Notes under the pieces: generated by a model | Database searches by the model: none | What the model was told of the DNA's origin: nothing | The model's input: the letters and a program-made list of their open reading frames with translations, nothing else | Assembly: GCA_002439085.1 (NCBI GenBank) | Contig: DJSW01000003.1 | Location: 1 to 27,422 of the forward strand | DNA length: 27,422 nt | DNA from: Alphaproteobacteria bacterium UBA6324 | GTDB lineage: Bacteria; Pseudomonadota; Alphaproteobacteria; CAAGCB01; CAG-977 | Direction: 5' to 3' | Made by a program: the position numbers and the translations under genes | Shown: piece after piece, positions 1-6,897 of the stretch | Position numbering within the stretch: position 1 is the first letter of the stretch | Layout of the letters: every line of letters starts with the position of its first letter

Positions 1-21
1 CGTTGTTTTGGATTGTTTCAT
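1..21 (-). CDS. 5' end of a minus-strand gene (partial)
   Basis: An ATG at 21 reads out of the window with seven codons (MKQSKTT). It is preceded at the right distance by a strong Shine-Dalgarno, AGGAGGA, and by a possible promoter at 53-80. The rest of the protein lies outside the window, so no function can be given. It is divergent from the XRE regulator at 141 and could be a target of it, which is inference. Confidence 0.5.
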
Positions 22-48
22 CCCTATTCCTCCTAAAACCAAATATGC

Positions 49-66
49 ACACATTATAATATGTGT
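49..66. promoter_or_regulatory. 6-bp inverted repeat, candidate operator
   Basis: The arms ACACAT (49-54) and ATGTGT (61-66) are perfect inverted repeats around TATAAT. They sit between a divergent minus-strand gene and the XRE-type regulator and overlap a possible minus-strand -10 box. This layout suits autoregulation by the neighbouring XRE protein. Binding is inference. Confidence 0.35.
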
Positions 67-80
67 TTTTTATTAGTAAA
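53..80 (-). promoter_or_regulatory. Putative sigma70-type promoter for the partial gene at 1-21
   Basis: Read on the minus strand, TATAAT (58-53) is a perfect -10. TTTACT (80-75) is a 4/6 match to the -35 at 16-bp spacing. The start codon follows about 30 nt after the -10. The -10 lies inside the inverted repeat at 49-66. Confidence 0.4.
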
Positions 81-140
81 GTAGGAAAAACACACTTTAA
101 CGGGGTGTCGGTATCCACATTAAAATAGGAAACTGCCCCT

Positions 141-482
141 ATGAACACAGAAAAGAACTTGAAATCCATCGGCCGGAAAATCGCCCTGTTCAGAAAACTG
201 AAAGGGTTGAACCAGTTCGAGCTGGCATCGGAATCGGGCAAGATGATCAACACGATTTCCAACATCGAACGCGGATTGGCCGATCCGCGGCTGTCAACGT
301 TGCTGGCCATTATGGATGTGTTGGGGATATCGTTCACGGATCTGACGGCGGATCGCGAATACGACAAGGCGTTGAACTTGCCGCTGATTCACATTATAGA
401 CCGGTTGCAGGATTGCGACGAACGGACGTTGACGCTGATCGCGAAACAAATCGACATCGCGTTGGCGTTGCGTGAAAAGTAA
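141..482 (+). CDS. XRE-family helix-turn-helix regulator
   Basis: A 113-residue DNA-binding protein. Residues about 10-68 form a Cro/C1-type HTH: the segment IGRKIALFRKLKGLNQFELA is followed by the recognition region around NTISNIERG, then the PRLSTLLAIMDVL helix typical of the family. The remaining 45 residues are short and helical and could serve for dimerisation. The start at 141 has AGGA ten bases upstream. The gene is divergent from the partial gene at 1-21, with an inverted repeat between them, and converges on the HAD gene with a 12-bp gap. This suggests a small autoregulated transcription factor. Its ligand and targets cannot be told from the sequence. Confidence 0.9.
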   Translation: MNTEKNLKSIGRKIALFRKLKGLNQFELASESGKMINTISNIERGLADPRLSTLLAIMDVLGISFTDLTADREYDKALNLPLIHIIDRLQDCDERTLTLIAKQIDIALALREK

Positions 483-494
483 GGGGCGGGCTGT

Positions 495-1181
495 TTATTC
501 TTCCGTCAATTCGGCCAGAAATTCCGACAGGTCGGGCGTTTCGTAATCGCAGAAGTTTTTGTCGTCAACGGAGCAATATTGGTTGTTTTCGACGTTTGAC
601 GATATCCACACCGTTTTCATGCCGACTTTTTTCGCGGCCAGAATGTTGGCGGGGCTGTCGTCGAACATGACGCTTTCGCCCGCTTTGATGCCGAAAGTGT
701 CCAGCATTTTCAGGTATGTCTTTTCCGCCGGTTTGGGGATATATCCAGCTTCGCGGATCGAAAAAATGCCGGAAAAGCAATCCCGCAAATTCAGCCGTTC
801 CAATACGCGTTCGGCGTGGTGGTGCGCCCCGTTGGTGAAAATGAACTTCTTTCCCGTCAACGCGCGCAGACGATTTTTCAACACGGGGTTCGGACGGATG
901 GACGACAAGTCGAGTTCGTGGACGTAATCGGTGAATTCTTCGGGGGAAACGTCGTGTTCCACCATCAACCCGCAAACCGTCGCCCCGTATTTTCTGTAAT
1001 AATCCTTTTGAATGACGGACGCGGTTTTTTCGTCAACGCCCAGCGCGCGCATGATGAACGCGCGGATTCTTTGCGCCATTTGGGCGTACAATTCCGCGGA
1101 CGGAGGGTAAAGCGTGTCGTCCAGATCGAAAACCCAGCTGCGGATGTTTTTAAAATCGTTGCGTAAAACCTGATTGTCCAT
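495..1181 (-). CDS. HAD-superfamily phosphatase, pyrimidine 5'-nucleotidase type
   Basis: A 228-residue cytoplasmic HAD hydrolase. Motif I is FDLDDTLYP with nucleophile D19 and acid/base D21. Motif II is FTNGA (T116), motif III is the lysine in YIPKP (K150), and motif IV is MFDDSPAN (D174/D175). The insert between motifs I and II is a helical C1 cap. The FDLDDTLYP and TNG motifs match the SDT1/pyrimidine 5'-nucleotidase group, which dephosphorylates pyrimidine nucleoside monophosphates. Exact substrate is inference, because HAD members are promiscuous. The start at 1181 has AAAGGA upstream. It appears to be a single-gene unit. Confidence 0.85.
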   Translation of the reverse strand: MDNQVLRNDFKNIRSWVFDLDDTLYPPSAELYAQMAQRIRAFIMRALGVDEKTASVIQKDYYRKYGATVCGLMVEHDVSPEEFTDYVHELDLSSIRPNPVLKNRLRALTGKKFIFTNGAHHHAERVLERLNLRDCFSGIFSIREAGYIPKPAEKTYLKMLDTFGIKAGESVMFDDSPANILAAKKVGMKTVWISSNVENNQYCSVDDKNFCDYETPDLSEFLAELTEE

Positions 1182-1242
1182 ATGCGTGTCCTTTGTGACG
1201 GGACACGCATTATAGGACGAATCACGTTAAAAAATCGTTATT

Positions 1243-2445
1243 TTACGCGTTGTTGAACGTGTAAAACAAAGCTTTGACGAAATCGAAACCGCGGTTCATG
1301 GACGCCGTTTCGACATATTCGGCCGCCGAATGCATATTGTAAATGTTCGCCGCGCCGACCAGATAGGGCTTGAACGTCACGCCCGCGCCGTTTTTCCTTT
1401 GCGCGTACAGGTGCGTTTCCGCCCCCGCGTGGAACGACGACACGTTCAAATCCATGCCGATTTTCGCCGCCGCTTTTTTCGCGGTTTCGATCATCGTTTC
1501 GTCGCTTGATTTTTCAAAGGGCGGGATGTGTTCTTCAAACTCTACCGTAAAGGTAGCCTTTTCTGCGTATTTGTCGTTGAACCGTTCGACGGTCTGTTCG
1601 ATTTCGCGGATCAGCGCGGCTTCTTTCGCCTTGTCCGAACTGCGGATGGAATACAGCGCGAACGCGTCGGTGTTGATGATGTTCGACATCGCCGTGTCCG
1701 TCAGGTGAAACGCGAAATCCGCCCCCTGTTTGTCGGTCGGGATGTTTTTGACGCCGCCGCCGACGACCGCGCCCGCGTTGATCGACGTGACGACGCCCGT
1801 TTCATCGGCGTAATAAACGCCCTGCGGAATTTCGGCCATGATTTCGGCGATCGCTTTGACGGCGTTGACGCGGCGCGGATCGGCGATGTCAATGCCGGAA
1901 TGTCCGCCCTTTGTTTTTGTGACGGACAGGATCATTTTCGTGTATCCCGCGCCGGCGATCTGGAAATCGCCCAGCCGGTCGCCGTCCAGCACCAAAACGT
2001 ATTCCGATTTGAACGCCGAAAAATCCAAAGCGCGCGCGCCGCTCATATTCTGTTCCTCGTCGCGGGTGAACACGATTTCCAACCCGCCGTGCTTCAGGTT
2101 TTTATCCGCGGCGACGGTTTTCGCCAGCATCATGGCCGCGGCGACGCCGGCTTTGTCGTCGGCGCCCAAGGTGCGCGTGCCGTCCGTTTTCAAAATTTCG
2201 CCGTCGTCAACGATGTTGACGGGGGAAAAATCGCCGACGACATCCATGTGCGCGGATACGGCCAGCGTTTTTTTGCTTTCGTCCGTCGCGGGGACGGCGG
2301 CGCGGACGTTGCCGAACGCGTCGCGGGCGGCGGCGATGCCGTATTCGTCAAACAGGGCGATAATTTTGTCGGCCACGCCGTCTTCGTGCATTGACGGGGA
2401 CGGAATCGCGGCCAGCGTTTTGAAAAGGTCGGTCAGCTGAGTCAT
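1243..2445 (-). CDS. M20-family metallopeptidase, PepT-like
   Basis: A 400-residue zinc-dependent exopeptidase of the M20 family, closest in character to the tripeptidase T-like group. Metal and catalytic residues are visible: H66 and D68 in SAHMDVVG, D96 in GADDKAG, the general base and ligand pair E130/E131 in TRDEEQN, D154 in LVLDGD and H372 in NMHSAAEYV. The dimerisation (lid) domain begins near GGHSGIDI (H182). The protein has no signal peptide, so it should act on small peptides in the cytoplasm. The start at 2445 has AAAGGA about eight bases upstream. PepT proper is somewhat longer and uses tripeptides. Substrate length here is not proven. Confidence 0.88.
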   Translation of the reverse strand: MTQLTDLFKTLAAIPSPSMHEDGVADKIIALFDEYGIAAARDAFGNVRAAVPATDESKKTLAVSAHMDVVGDFSPVNIVDDGEILKTDGTRTLGADDKAGVAAAMMLAKTVAADKNLKHGGLEIVFTRDEEQNMSGARALDFSAFKSEYVLVLDGDRLGDFQIAGAGYTKMILSVTKTKGGHSGIDIADPRRVNAVKAIAEIMAEIPQGVYYADETGVVTSINAGAVVGGGVKNIPTDKQGADFAFHLTDTAMSNIINTDAFALYSIRSSDKAKEAALIREIEQTVERFNDKYAEKATFTVEFEEHIPPFEKSSDETMIETAKKAAAKIGMDLNVSSFHAGAETHLYAQRKNGAGVTFKPYLVGAANIYNMHSAAEYVETASMNRGFDFVKALFYTFNNA

Positions 2446-2490
2446 GAAAAAAATCCTTTGTTTGAATTTACCGTTTGACGGACAGGGTAT

Positions 2491-2545
2491 CCCTTTTGCG
2501 TTTGTTTCTCAACAGACAAAACGGGGATATTGCCCTTTTGCGTTT
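2491..2545. repeat. 13-bp direct repeat upstream of slyX
   Basis: The sequence CCCTTTTGCGTTT occurs at 2491-2503 and again at 2533-2545, 42 bp apart start to start (four helical turns). It lies in the short region between the divergent peptidase and slyX genes. It could be a paired operator or a chance duplication. Confidence 0.4.
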
Positions 2546-2578
2546 TTCGGCGTACAACGAGACGAAAGGAGAAACGCC

Positions 2579-2791
2579 ATGAATGCCAACGAAATCGAAG
2601 AACGCTTTATCGCGCTGGAAAGCCTGTCGGCCGAATACGAACGCACGATCAAGGATTTGAACCAGATTGTCGCCGAACAGGCGATGAAAATCGACCGGAT
2701 GCAACGCGAGCTGTTCTTTTTGGTGCAAAATTTCGACACCAGCGGTCAGGTGCGCCCCCTGTCCGAAGAAGTCCCGCCGCCGCATTATTAA
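2579..2791 (+). CDS. slyX: SlyX family protein
   Basis: A 70-residue protein matching the SlyX family. It is a short parallel coiled coil (residues about 3-50, with regular hydrophobic spacing in IEERFIALESLSAEYERTI) followed by a Pro-rich tail ending PPPHY, which is characteristic of SlyX. SlyX was first noted in enterobacteria beside slyD, and its function remains poorly defined. The start at 2579 is chosen because AAAGGAG lies just upstream. An in-frame ATG at 2444 would add 45 residues unlike the family and would overlap the peptidase start. It converges on the metallopeptidase-like gene with a 6-bp gap. Confidence 0.82.
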   Translation: MNANEIEERFIALESLSAEYERTIKDLNQIVAEQAMKIDRMQRELFFLVQNFDTSGQVRPLSEEVPPPHY

Positions 2792-2797
2792 TGCGGT

Positions 2798-3802
2798 TCA
2801 GCGCGCGTTCCCCCGTTGCGCCAAAACGACGGCCGCGGGGTTTCGGGATTTCGCCGCGCGAATCTTGCGCGCCGCGCTTTCCTGACGGGCGGTGACGGCG
2901 CATTCCTTTGCCGCCGGACTGACGGCGCGCGCCGGTTGCGTTTCCGACCGCGGCCTTGGTTGCGTTTTAATGGTGGCCAAAGATTTGTCGGGCGTCCGGT
3001 CGGGCAGGGCGTCGCGTTTGGCCATATGCGCGGCAATGCGGTCTTTGACATCCGCGTACATGGTCGCGAATTTGTCCTTTTCCAATTCTTTCGGATCGGC
3101 GGTGAAATAGTTGTTCCCGTCGGGATCGCAACACACGGCGTTGACGAATTTCGCCGCCGTTACGGATTTCAGCTTTTTGCGGAACACGGACGGATTGGTC
3201 GTTTCAACGCACGACGCCATGCTTTGGTCGTAATAATCGCGCCGATCCGCGTTGTCGTACCACCCTTTGAACGCGGCGGTGCGTGCCTGATTCACGTCGC
3301 CCGTTTCGTTCAAAGCCGTTTCAAACGGCGCGGCGATTTCAGGATACGACGCCGAAAAATCGTTCCAGCAGGCCTCCATTCCCTTTTGCTTCAATTCCCA
3401 AGCGACCAGACAGCCGTAGCTTTCGGCGTCGGCCTCCATGACGCGGGAACGGTGCATCATGGTTTTCGCCGTGTATCCGGAATGGTCGGGTTCGTCCACT
3501 TCGTCCATTGTGTACTGATAGGCGTGGCGCAGTTCGTGCGCCAAAGTGACGATGTTTTGCGCCATGGTCGCTTTCGGGTTCAAAACGCACACCTCTTCGC
3601 ACGGGTCGGCGTATCCGAACAGCCCCTCTTTGGCCGTTTTGCGGTCGAATTTCAGTTCATAGCCGTAATCGGCGGCAAATTCCAAAATCGCGCGCCCCGC
3701 GTCGGATTTGCACATTTCGTTGACGATGCCGGCCATTTTCGCCTGCGCCGCTACGCCGCCGCGGATCGGAATGTCAACAACGGGCAAAACGCTTTCAACC
3801 AT
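2798..3802 (-). CDS. Putative zinc metallopeptidase (HEXXH; resembles DUF6782)
   Basis: About 334 residues, without a signal peptide. Residues 89-93 read HELRH inside TLAHELRHAYQ, a classical HEXXH zinc-binding helix. EADAE at 123-127 lies about 30 residues later and is a plausible position for the third ligand (gluzincin-like spacing). Cysteines cluster in DPCEEVCV. The C-terminal third is Arg/Lys/Ala-rich, low in complexity and probably disordered. The ATG at 3802 is preferred because AAGG lies nine bases upstream. A GTG at 3811 would overlap the upstream stop. The gene follows the 197-residue gene by 5 bp, so they form one unit. Resemblance to the uncharacterised DUF6782 family is from memory. 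The substrate is unknown. Confidence 0.7.
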   Translation of the reverse strand: MVESVLPVVDIPIRGGVAAQAKMAGIVNEMCKSDAGRAILEFAADYGYELKFDRKTAKEGLFGYADPCEEVCVLNPKATMAQNIVTLAHELRHAYQYTMDEVDEPDHSGYTAKTMMHRSRVMEADAESYGCLVAWELKQKGMEACWNDFSASYPEIAAPFETALNETGDVNQARTAAFKGWYDNADRRDYYDQSMASCVETTNPSVFRKKLKSVTAAKFVNAVCCDPDGNNYFTADPKELEKDKFATMYADVKDRIAAHMAKRDALPDRTPDKSLATIKTQPRPRSETQPARAVSPAAKECAVTARQESAARKIRAAKSRNPAAVVLAQRGNAR

Positions 3803-3807
3803 GGCAA

Positions 3808-4401
3808 TCACCTTAACATAACGCGCCGGATCGGCAGGGAATCGTAAGCGACGCTTTCGTTTTCAAGGCGTACTTCGCCGTTTCGCGCAATAAACAGCGT
3901 GTCATAAAACAGCACATTGTCGTACAGCAGGAAAACCTTGGCCGTGAAACCGTCGCCTTGTTCGGCGATTTCCGGCGGCGCGACCAGCTTTTTCAAACTT
4001 TGCGCCAGCTCCGCGTCAAAAGAAGCGGTGACAAAATCGTCCGCGCTTGAAACCAAATGCGCGAAATCGTCATTGACGGCGGCGACGGCGTCGAAATAAA
4101 ACGCCAGATAGGCCGCGATGTTGTCCGCGCCCAACGAAAGGGAAAACGCGTCGTTCATTTCCCGCAGCGTATCCTCTTCCCCGTCGATTTCAAAAACGGT
4201 TTCATCGTCGCAAACGTATTCCTTTGTGATGATCGGGCGCGTCGTAAAGCATTTGACATCCACTTTGCGCGCGTTTTTGTAAAACGGCAGGGACGCGGCC
4301 GTTATGCCGGCCATTCCCGTTTTGAACGGGACGCGCACCGTTTTCGCGGCGATCAGGTCGGCCAGCTGTTTTTTTTCGGTGTCGGTCAGTTTGTCCGTCA
4401 T
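3808..4401 (-). CDS. Conserved-looking hypothetical protein, 197 aa
   Basis: I do not recognise this protein. It has no signal peptide or membrane segment, is acidic, and looks like a mixed alpha/beta soluble domain. Residues 1-20 are helical (TDTEKKQLADLIAAKTV), followed by beta-rich segments such as VDVKCFTTRP and EYVCDDETVFEID, a helical middle, and a C-terminal beta region (KVFLLYDNVLFYDTLFIA). It is translationally linked to the HEXXH gene downstream (5 bp gap), so the two may act together. The Shine-Dalgarno is weak. It lies after infA and the infA terminator, so it probably has its own promoter, which I could not assign. Confidence 0.65.
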   Translation of the reverse strand: MTDKLTDTEKKQLADLIAAKTVRVPFKTGMAGITAASLPFYKNARKVDVKCFTTRPIITKEYVCDDETVFEIDGEEDTLREMNDAFSLSLGADNIAAYLAFYFDAVAAVNDDFAHLVSSADDFVTASFDAELAQSLKKLVAPPEIAEQGDGFTAKVFLLYDNVLFYDTLFIARNGEVRLENESVAYDSLPIRRVMLR

Positions 4402-4425
4402 TGTTTTTCGCCGGAAATTACGGAT

Positions 4426-4460
4426 AAAAAATCCCTCCGTTTTCGCAAGGAGGGAGTTTT
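4426..4460 (-). terminator. Rho-independent terminator of infA
   Basis: A perfect 7-bp stem TCCCTCC/GGAGGGA (4432-4438 with 4449-4455) has a 10-nt loop and a T-rich tail on the minus strand. It lies directly after the infA stop codon. Confidence 0.8.
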
Positions 4461-4461
4461 A

Positions 4462-4704
4462 TTACGCGGGCGTGTTTCCCGCCGGCGTTTTGTGCCGGAA
4501 CGTGATGCGTCCCTTTGTCAGGTCGTACGGCGTCATTTCGATGTCAACCTTGTCCCCGACCATGACACGGATGCGGAATTTACGCATTTTTCCGGCGGTG
4601 TGCGCCAGAATTTCGTGGTCGTTTTCCAGTTTCACGCGAAACATGGCGTTGGGCAGTTTTTCAACGACGGTGCCGCTGAATTCCAACAATTCTTCTTTAG
4701 CCAT
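4462..4704 (-). CDS. infA: Translation initiation factor IF-1
   Basis: An 80-residue S1/OB-fold protein that binds the ribosomal A site during initiation. It begins MAKEELLEFSGTVVEKLPNA and continues with the family hallmarks FRVKLENDHEILAHTAGKMRK, IRVMVGDKVDIEMTPYDL and KGRITFRHK. The length is slightly above the usual 72 residues because of a short C-terminal extension. The start at 4704 has AAGGAG nine bases upstream, a plausible promoter lies at 4734-4762, and a clear terminator follows, so it is a monocistronic housekeeping gene. Confidence 0.96.
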   Translation of the reverse strand: MAKEELLEFSGTVVEKLPNAMFRVKLENDHEILAHTAGKMRKFRIRVMVGDKVDIEMTPYDLTKGRITFRHKTPAGNTPA

Positions 4705-4733
4705 AAAGGACTCCTTAAAATAAAGACAAGACG

Positions 4734-4762
4734 CTTATACGCTTTTTCGGGATGAAACACAA
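4734..4762 (-). promoter_or_regulatory. Putative infA promoter
   Basis: Read on the minus strand, TATAAG (4739-4734) is a 5/6 match to the -10. TTGTGT (4762-4757) is a partial -35 at 17-bp spacing. It lies between the TerB-like stop and infA and gives a leader of about 25-30 nt. Confidence 0.4.
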
Positions 4763-4766
4763 GCCG

Positions 4767-5234
4767 TTAAAAATCGTAAGAATCCAGTTCGTCTTCGCTC
4801 ATATCGGCGGGTTGGTAATCGGAAAAGATTTGCGCGCCCTCTTCCTCCCATTCAATGCCGCGAATGACCCAGTTACTGATTTGCTCCATTTTTTCCAAGG
4901 GGATGTTCAACGCCATGCCGACCTTTGAAATGAACAGGATTTCGGAATCGGACAGGTCGCCGTCCTCGTACCCCAGATAGAACATTTCGCGGATCAATAC
5001 CAGCGCGAACCCTTTGTCTGTGATTGTTTTAACCAGTTCCAACGCTTCTTCCTCGGTTCTGGGGCGGATAGCTTCTTTGGCCTGTTCCTTGTTCAGGTTG
5101 TACAATTTAGCCAAATCGACAAAGAATTGTTTTTCGTTGCCGTCGAATTCGCCGTCCACGCGCGCCAAATGGGCGATCGCGCTTAAAAAAGCGATGCGCT
5201 GGGGCAGATCGACGTTTTCAAAAAATTCCATCAT
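4767..5234 (-). CDS. TerB-like (tellurite resistance B fold) protein
   Basis: About 155 residues, all-helical and cytoplasmic. The first half (LPQRIAFLSAIAHLARVDGE, then DGNEKQFFVDLAKLYNL) has the alternating helices and acidic DGEFDGNE turn of the TerB/co-chaperone-like fold. A second such unit (YEDGDLSDSEILFISKVGMAL) completes the repeat. The protein ends in an acidic tail. TerB-fold proteins are often metal-binding or membrane-stress associated, and no specific role can be stated here. The ATG at 5234 is favoured because GAAGGGA lies upstream. An ATG at 5288 would add 18 residues but has no clear ribosome site. Confidence 0.7.
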   Translation of the reverse strand: MMEFFENVDLPQRIAFLSAIAHLARVDGEFDGNEKQFFVDLAKLYNLNKEQAKEAIRPRTEEEALELVKTITDKGFALVLIREMFYLGYEDGDLSDSEILFISKVGMALNIPLEKMEQISNWVIRGIEWEEEGAQIFSDYQPADMSEDELDSYDF

Positions 5235-5352
5235 GGTTGTTTTTCCCTTCGGATCAAACGTGATTGAAAAAAAAGCTCTTTTGTCCATTTATACCCGTTT
5301 TGACGGATTTTGAAAGAAAAAAGTGTTCCGGCGCGGCAAATGTCAGCGTTTT

Positions 5353-5416
5353 GTCACACTCGGATCACGACCAAGGGCTATGGTGACGCGGTGCGCCGTC
5401 CGTGATAGCCTGTGAC
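5353..5416. repeat. Nested inverted repeats between divergent genes
   Basis: The outer arms GTCACA (5353-5358) and TGTGAC (5411-5416) immediately enclose a second pair, GGCTAT (5376-5381) and ATAGCC (5405-5410). The region lies between the TerB-like gene and the yajQ promoter. It could be an operator or a structured leader on the minus strand. Confidence 0.35.
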
Positions 5417-5437
5417 GGTGGGGGATAAAGCCCGCGT

Positions 5438-5466
5438 TTGAAATCACCGCGTTTTTGGCGTATAAT
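5438..5466 (+). promoter_or_regulatory. Sigma70-type promoter of yajQ
   Basis: TTGAAA (5438-5443, 5/6) and a perfect TATAAT (5461-5466) are separated by exactly 17 bp. The yajQ start follows 30 bp downstream. It is one of the best promoter matches in the window. Confidence 0.65.
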
Positions 5467-5495
5467 GTCGTCCGGTTTTGTTAAAGGAGAAAAAA

Positions 5496-5981
5496 ATGCC
5501 TTCTTTCGATATAGTGTCCAAAACGGACATGACGGAAATCGCGAACGCCGTCGCCGGCGTGACGCGCGAAATTTCAACGCGTTTCGATTTCAAGGGATCG
5601 AAAAGCACCGTCGAACTGAACGACAAGGAAATCGTTTTGCTGGCGGACGACGCGTTGAAATTGAAACAGGTGCATGAACTGGTGCTGACCTATGTCACGC
5701 GGCGCAAACTGGACACGTCGTGCCTTGATTTCGGCAAAGAGGAAAAAGCCGCCGGCGCGATGATCCGGCAAACCGTCCGCGTCAAACAGGGGATCGATCA
5801 GGAAACGGCGAAAAAGATATCCAAAGCCGTCAAGGATTCCAAAATGAAAGTGCAGGTTTCCATTCAGGGCGACGAATTGCGCGTGTCGGGAAAGAAGCGC
5901 GACGATTTGCAGGATGTGATCGCTTTTGTCAAAACGTTGGGGATTGACCAACCGTTGCAGTTTGTCAATTTCAGGGATTAA
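5496..5981 (+). CDS. yajQ: YajQ family (UPF0234) nucleotide-binding protein
   Basis: A 161-residue cytoplasmic protein of the YajQ family, which has two RNP/ferredoxin-like domains. In Xanthomonas a family member binds cyclic di-GMP and acts as an effector. Family signatures are the start MPSFDIVSK, the segment EISTRFDFKGSKSTVEL, and the C-terminal VQVSIQGDELRVSGKKRDDLQ followed by a Gln/Phe-rich end. The start at 5496 has AAAGGAG upstream and matches the family start. An in-frame ATG at 5478 would lie before the ribosome site. It is cotranscribed with the membrane protein 20 bp downstream. Whether it binds c-di-GMP here is not shown. Confidence 0.93.
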   Translation: MPSFDIVSKTDMTEIANAVAGVTREISTRFDFKGSKSTVELNDKEIVLLADDALKLKQVHELVLTYVTRRKLDTSCLDFGKEEKAAGAMIRQTVRVKQGIDQETAKKISKAVKDSKMKVQVSIQGDELRVSGKKRDDLQDVIAFVKTLGIDQPLQFVNFRD

Positions 5982-6001
5982 ACAGATAAGGAGTTGTTTG
6001 A

Positions 6002-6838
6002 ATGAAAAAATTTCTTTTGCCCGATCTGTCGGGCTGTATCGACCGCTTTTTGGATTACATCAACCTCAAAGCGGGTGAAAAGGTGATGAAAGCGTGCGGC
6101 GCTTTCGGCAAAATCGGTTTGGCGAGCCTCAGCGTTCTGGCCGTTTTAAGCGTGATCGCGGCCGTCGTTCTGGCCGTCCGGTTTGAAGCCGGCGTCGGCG
6201 CCGCCGTCATTTTCGCCGTCACGGGCGTTGCCGGATGCGCGCTGTTGCACTACACCGGCGCGAAAATGCTGCCGACGCTGAACACGCTGATCAAAAACGC
6301 GCCAACCAAGATGTCGTCGGCCGTCGTGCTGAAAGTCCTTGCCCTGTTCGTCGGCGTTTCCGGCGTTTTGGTGCTGCTGGGCGGTATTTTTTACAAATCG
6401 ACGTTCTTGGCCGAACAACCGGATTCGCCGGACGCCGTCGTCGTGTTCCTGAGCTCTCTGGCCGCGTTCGTCGCGTGCGAAGTCTGGAGCTTTCTGCTGT
6501 TGCGTCCCGCGGATTTGAACGTTGAAATCGTTGAAAAAACGACGGTTGGCGAAGAATTCATCGGCCTGACGTCCTATTTCGCCAAAGGCTGCCTGAAATT
6601 GACGCCGGTTGTTTTCGGTCTGGCCGCGGTTTTCGCCGTTTTGACGGCCGTCGCGATGATTTTCACCGCCGATTTCGGTTTGGTGTTCGCGCAGATGATC
6701 GTTCTGTCCTATATGGCGTTCATGACGCTGGCGCCGTTTGTCATGTACATTGCGTTTTTGTCGTACTACCTGACGCTGGACATTTTGATGGCGGTTCTGA
6801 AACTGCCCGAAAAGCTGGACAAGATCGCCGAAAAGTGA
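6002..6838 (+). CDS. Six-helix integral membrane protein, unknown function
   Basis: 278 residues, with about six transmembrane helices near residues 38-60, 64-86, 108-130, 143-166, 195-220 and 225-252. A short amphipathic N-terminus (LSGCIDRFLDYINLKAGEKV) and a charged C-terminus (LPEKLDKIAEK) probably both face the cytoplasm. I recognise no family. AAGGAG lies upstream of the start. The gene is 20 bp after yajQ and is followed by a strong terminator, so yajQ and this gene form an operon. It should sit in the inner membrane, and transport or envelope maintenance would be guesses. Confidence 0.8.
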   Translation: MKKFLLPDLSGCIDRFLDYINLKAGEKVMKACGAFGKIGLASLSVLAVLSVIAAVVLAVRFEAGVGAAVIFAVTGVAGCALLHYTGAKMLPTLNTLIKNAPTKMSSAVVLKVLALFVGVSGVLVLLGGIFYKSTFLAEQPDSPDAVVVFLSSLAAFVACEVWSFLLLRPADLNVEIVEKTTVGEEFIGLTSYFAKGCLKLTPVVFGLAAVFAVLTAVAMIFTADFGLVFAQMIVLSYMAFMTLAPFVMYIAFLSYYLTLDILMAVLKLPEKLDKIAEK

Positions 6839-6852
6839 TCGAAGCGCAACAA

Positions 6853-6882
6853 AAAAAGCCTCCGTTCGCGCGGAGGCTTTTT
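6853..6882. terminator. Bidirectional rho-independent terminator
   Basis: A G+C-rich perfect stem, AGCCTCCG with CGGAGGCT, has a 6-nt loop (TTCGCG). It is flanked by an A run on the left and a T run on the right, so it works on both strands. It ends the yajQ unit on the plus strand and the pil-like operon on the minus strand. Confidence 0.85.
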
Positions 6883-6897
6883 CGTTTGCGCGGGGAT

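Noticed and set aside
2444..2578. An in-frame upstream ATG that would extend SlyX by 45 residues
   Set aside because: The extension overlaps the peptidase start, is unlike SlyX, and a strong ribosome site lies just before 2579.
5353..5416. A tRNA or small stable RNA gene
   Set aside because: No cloverleaf, no T-loop GTTCRA motif and no signal-recognition or tmRNA signatures could be found in the structured stretch.
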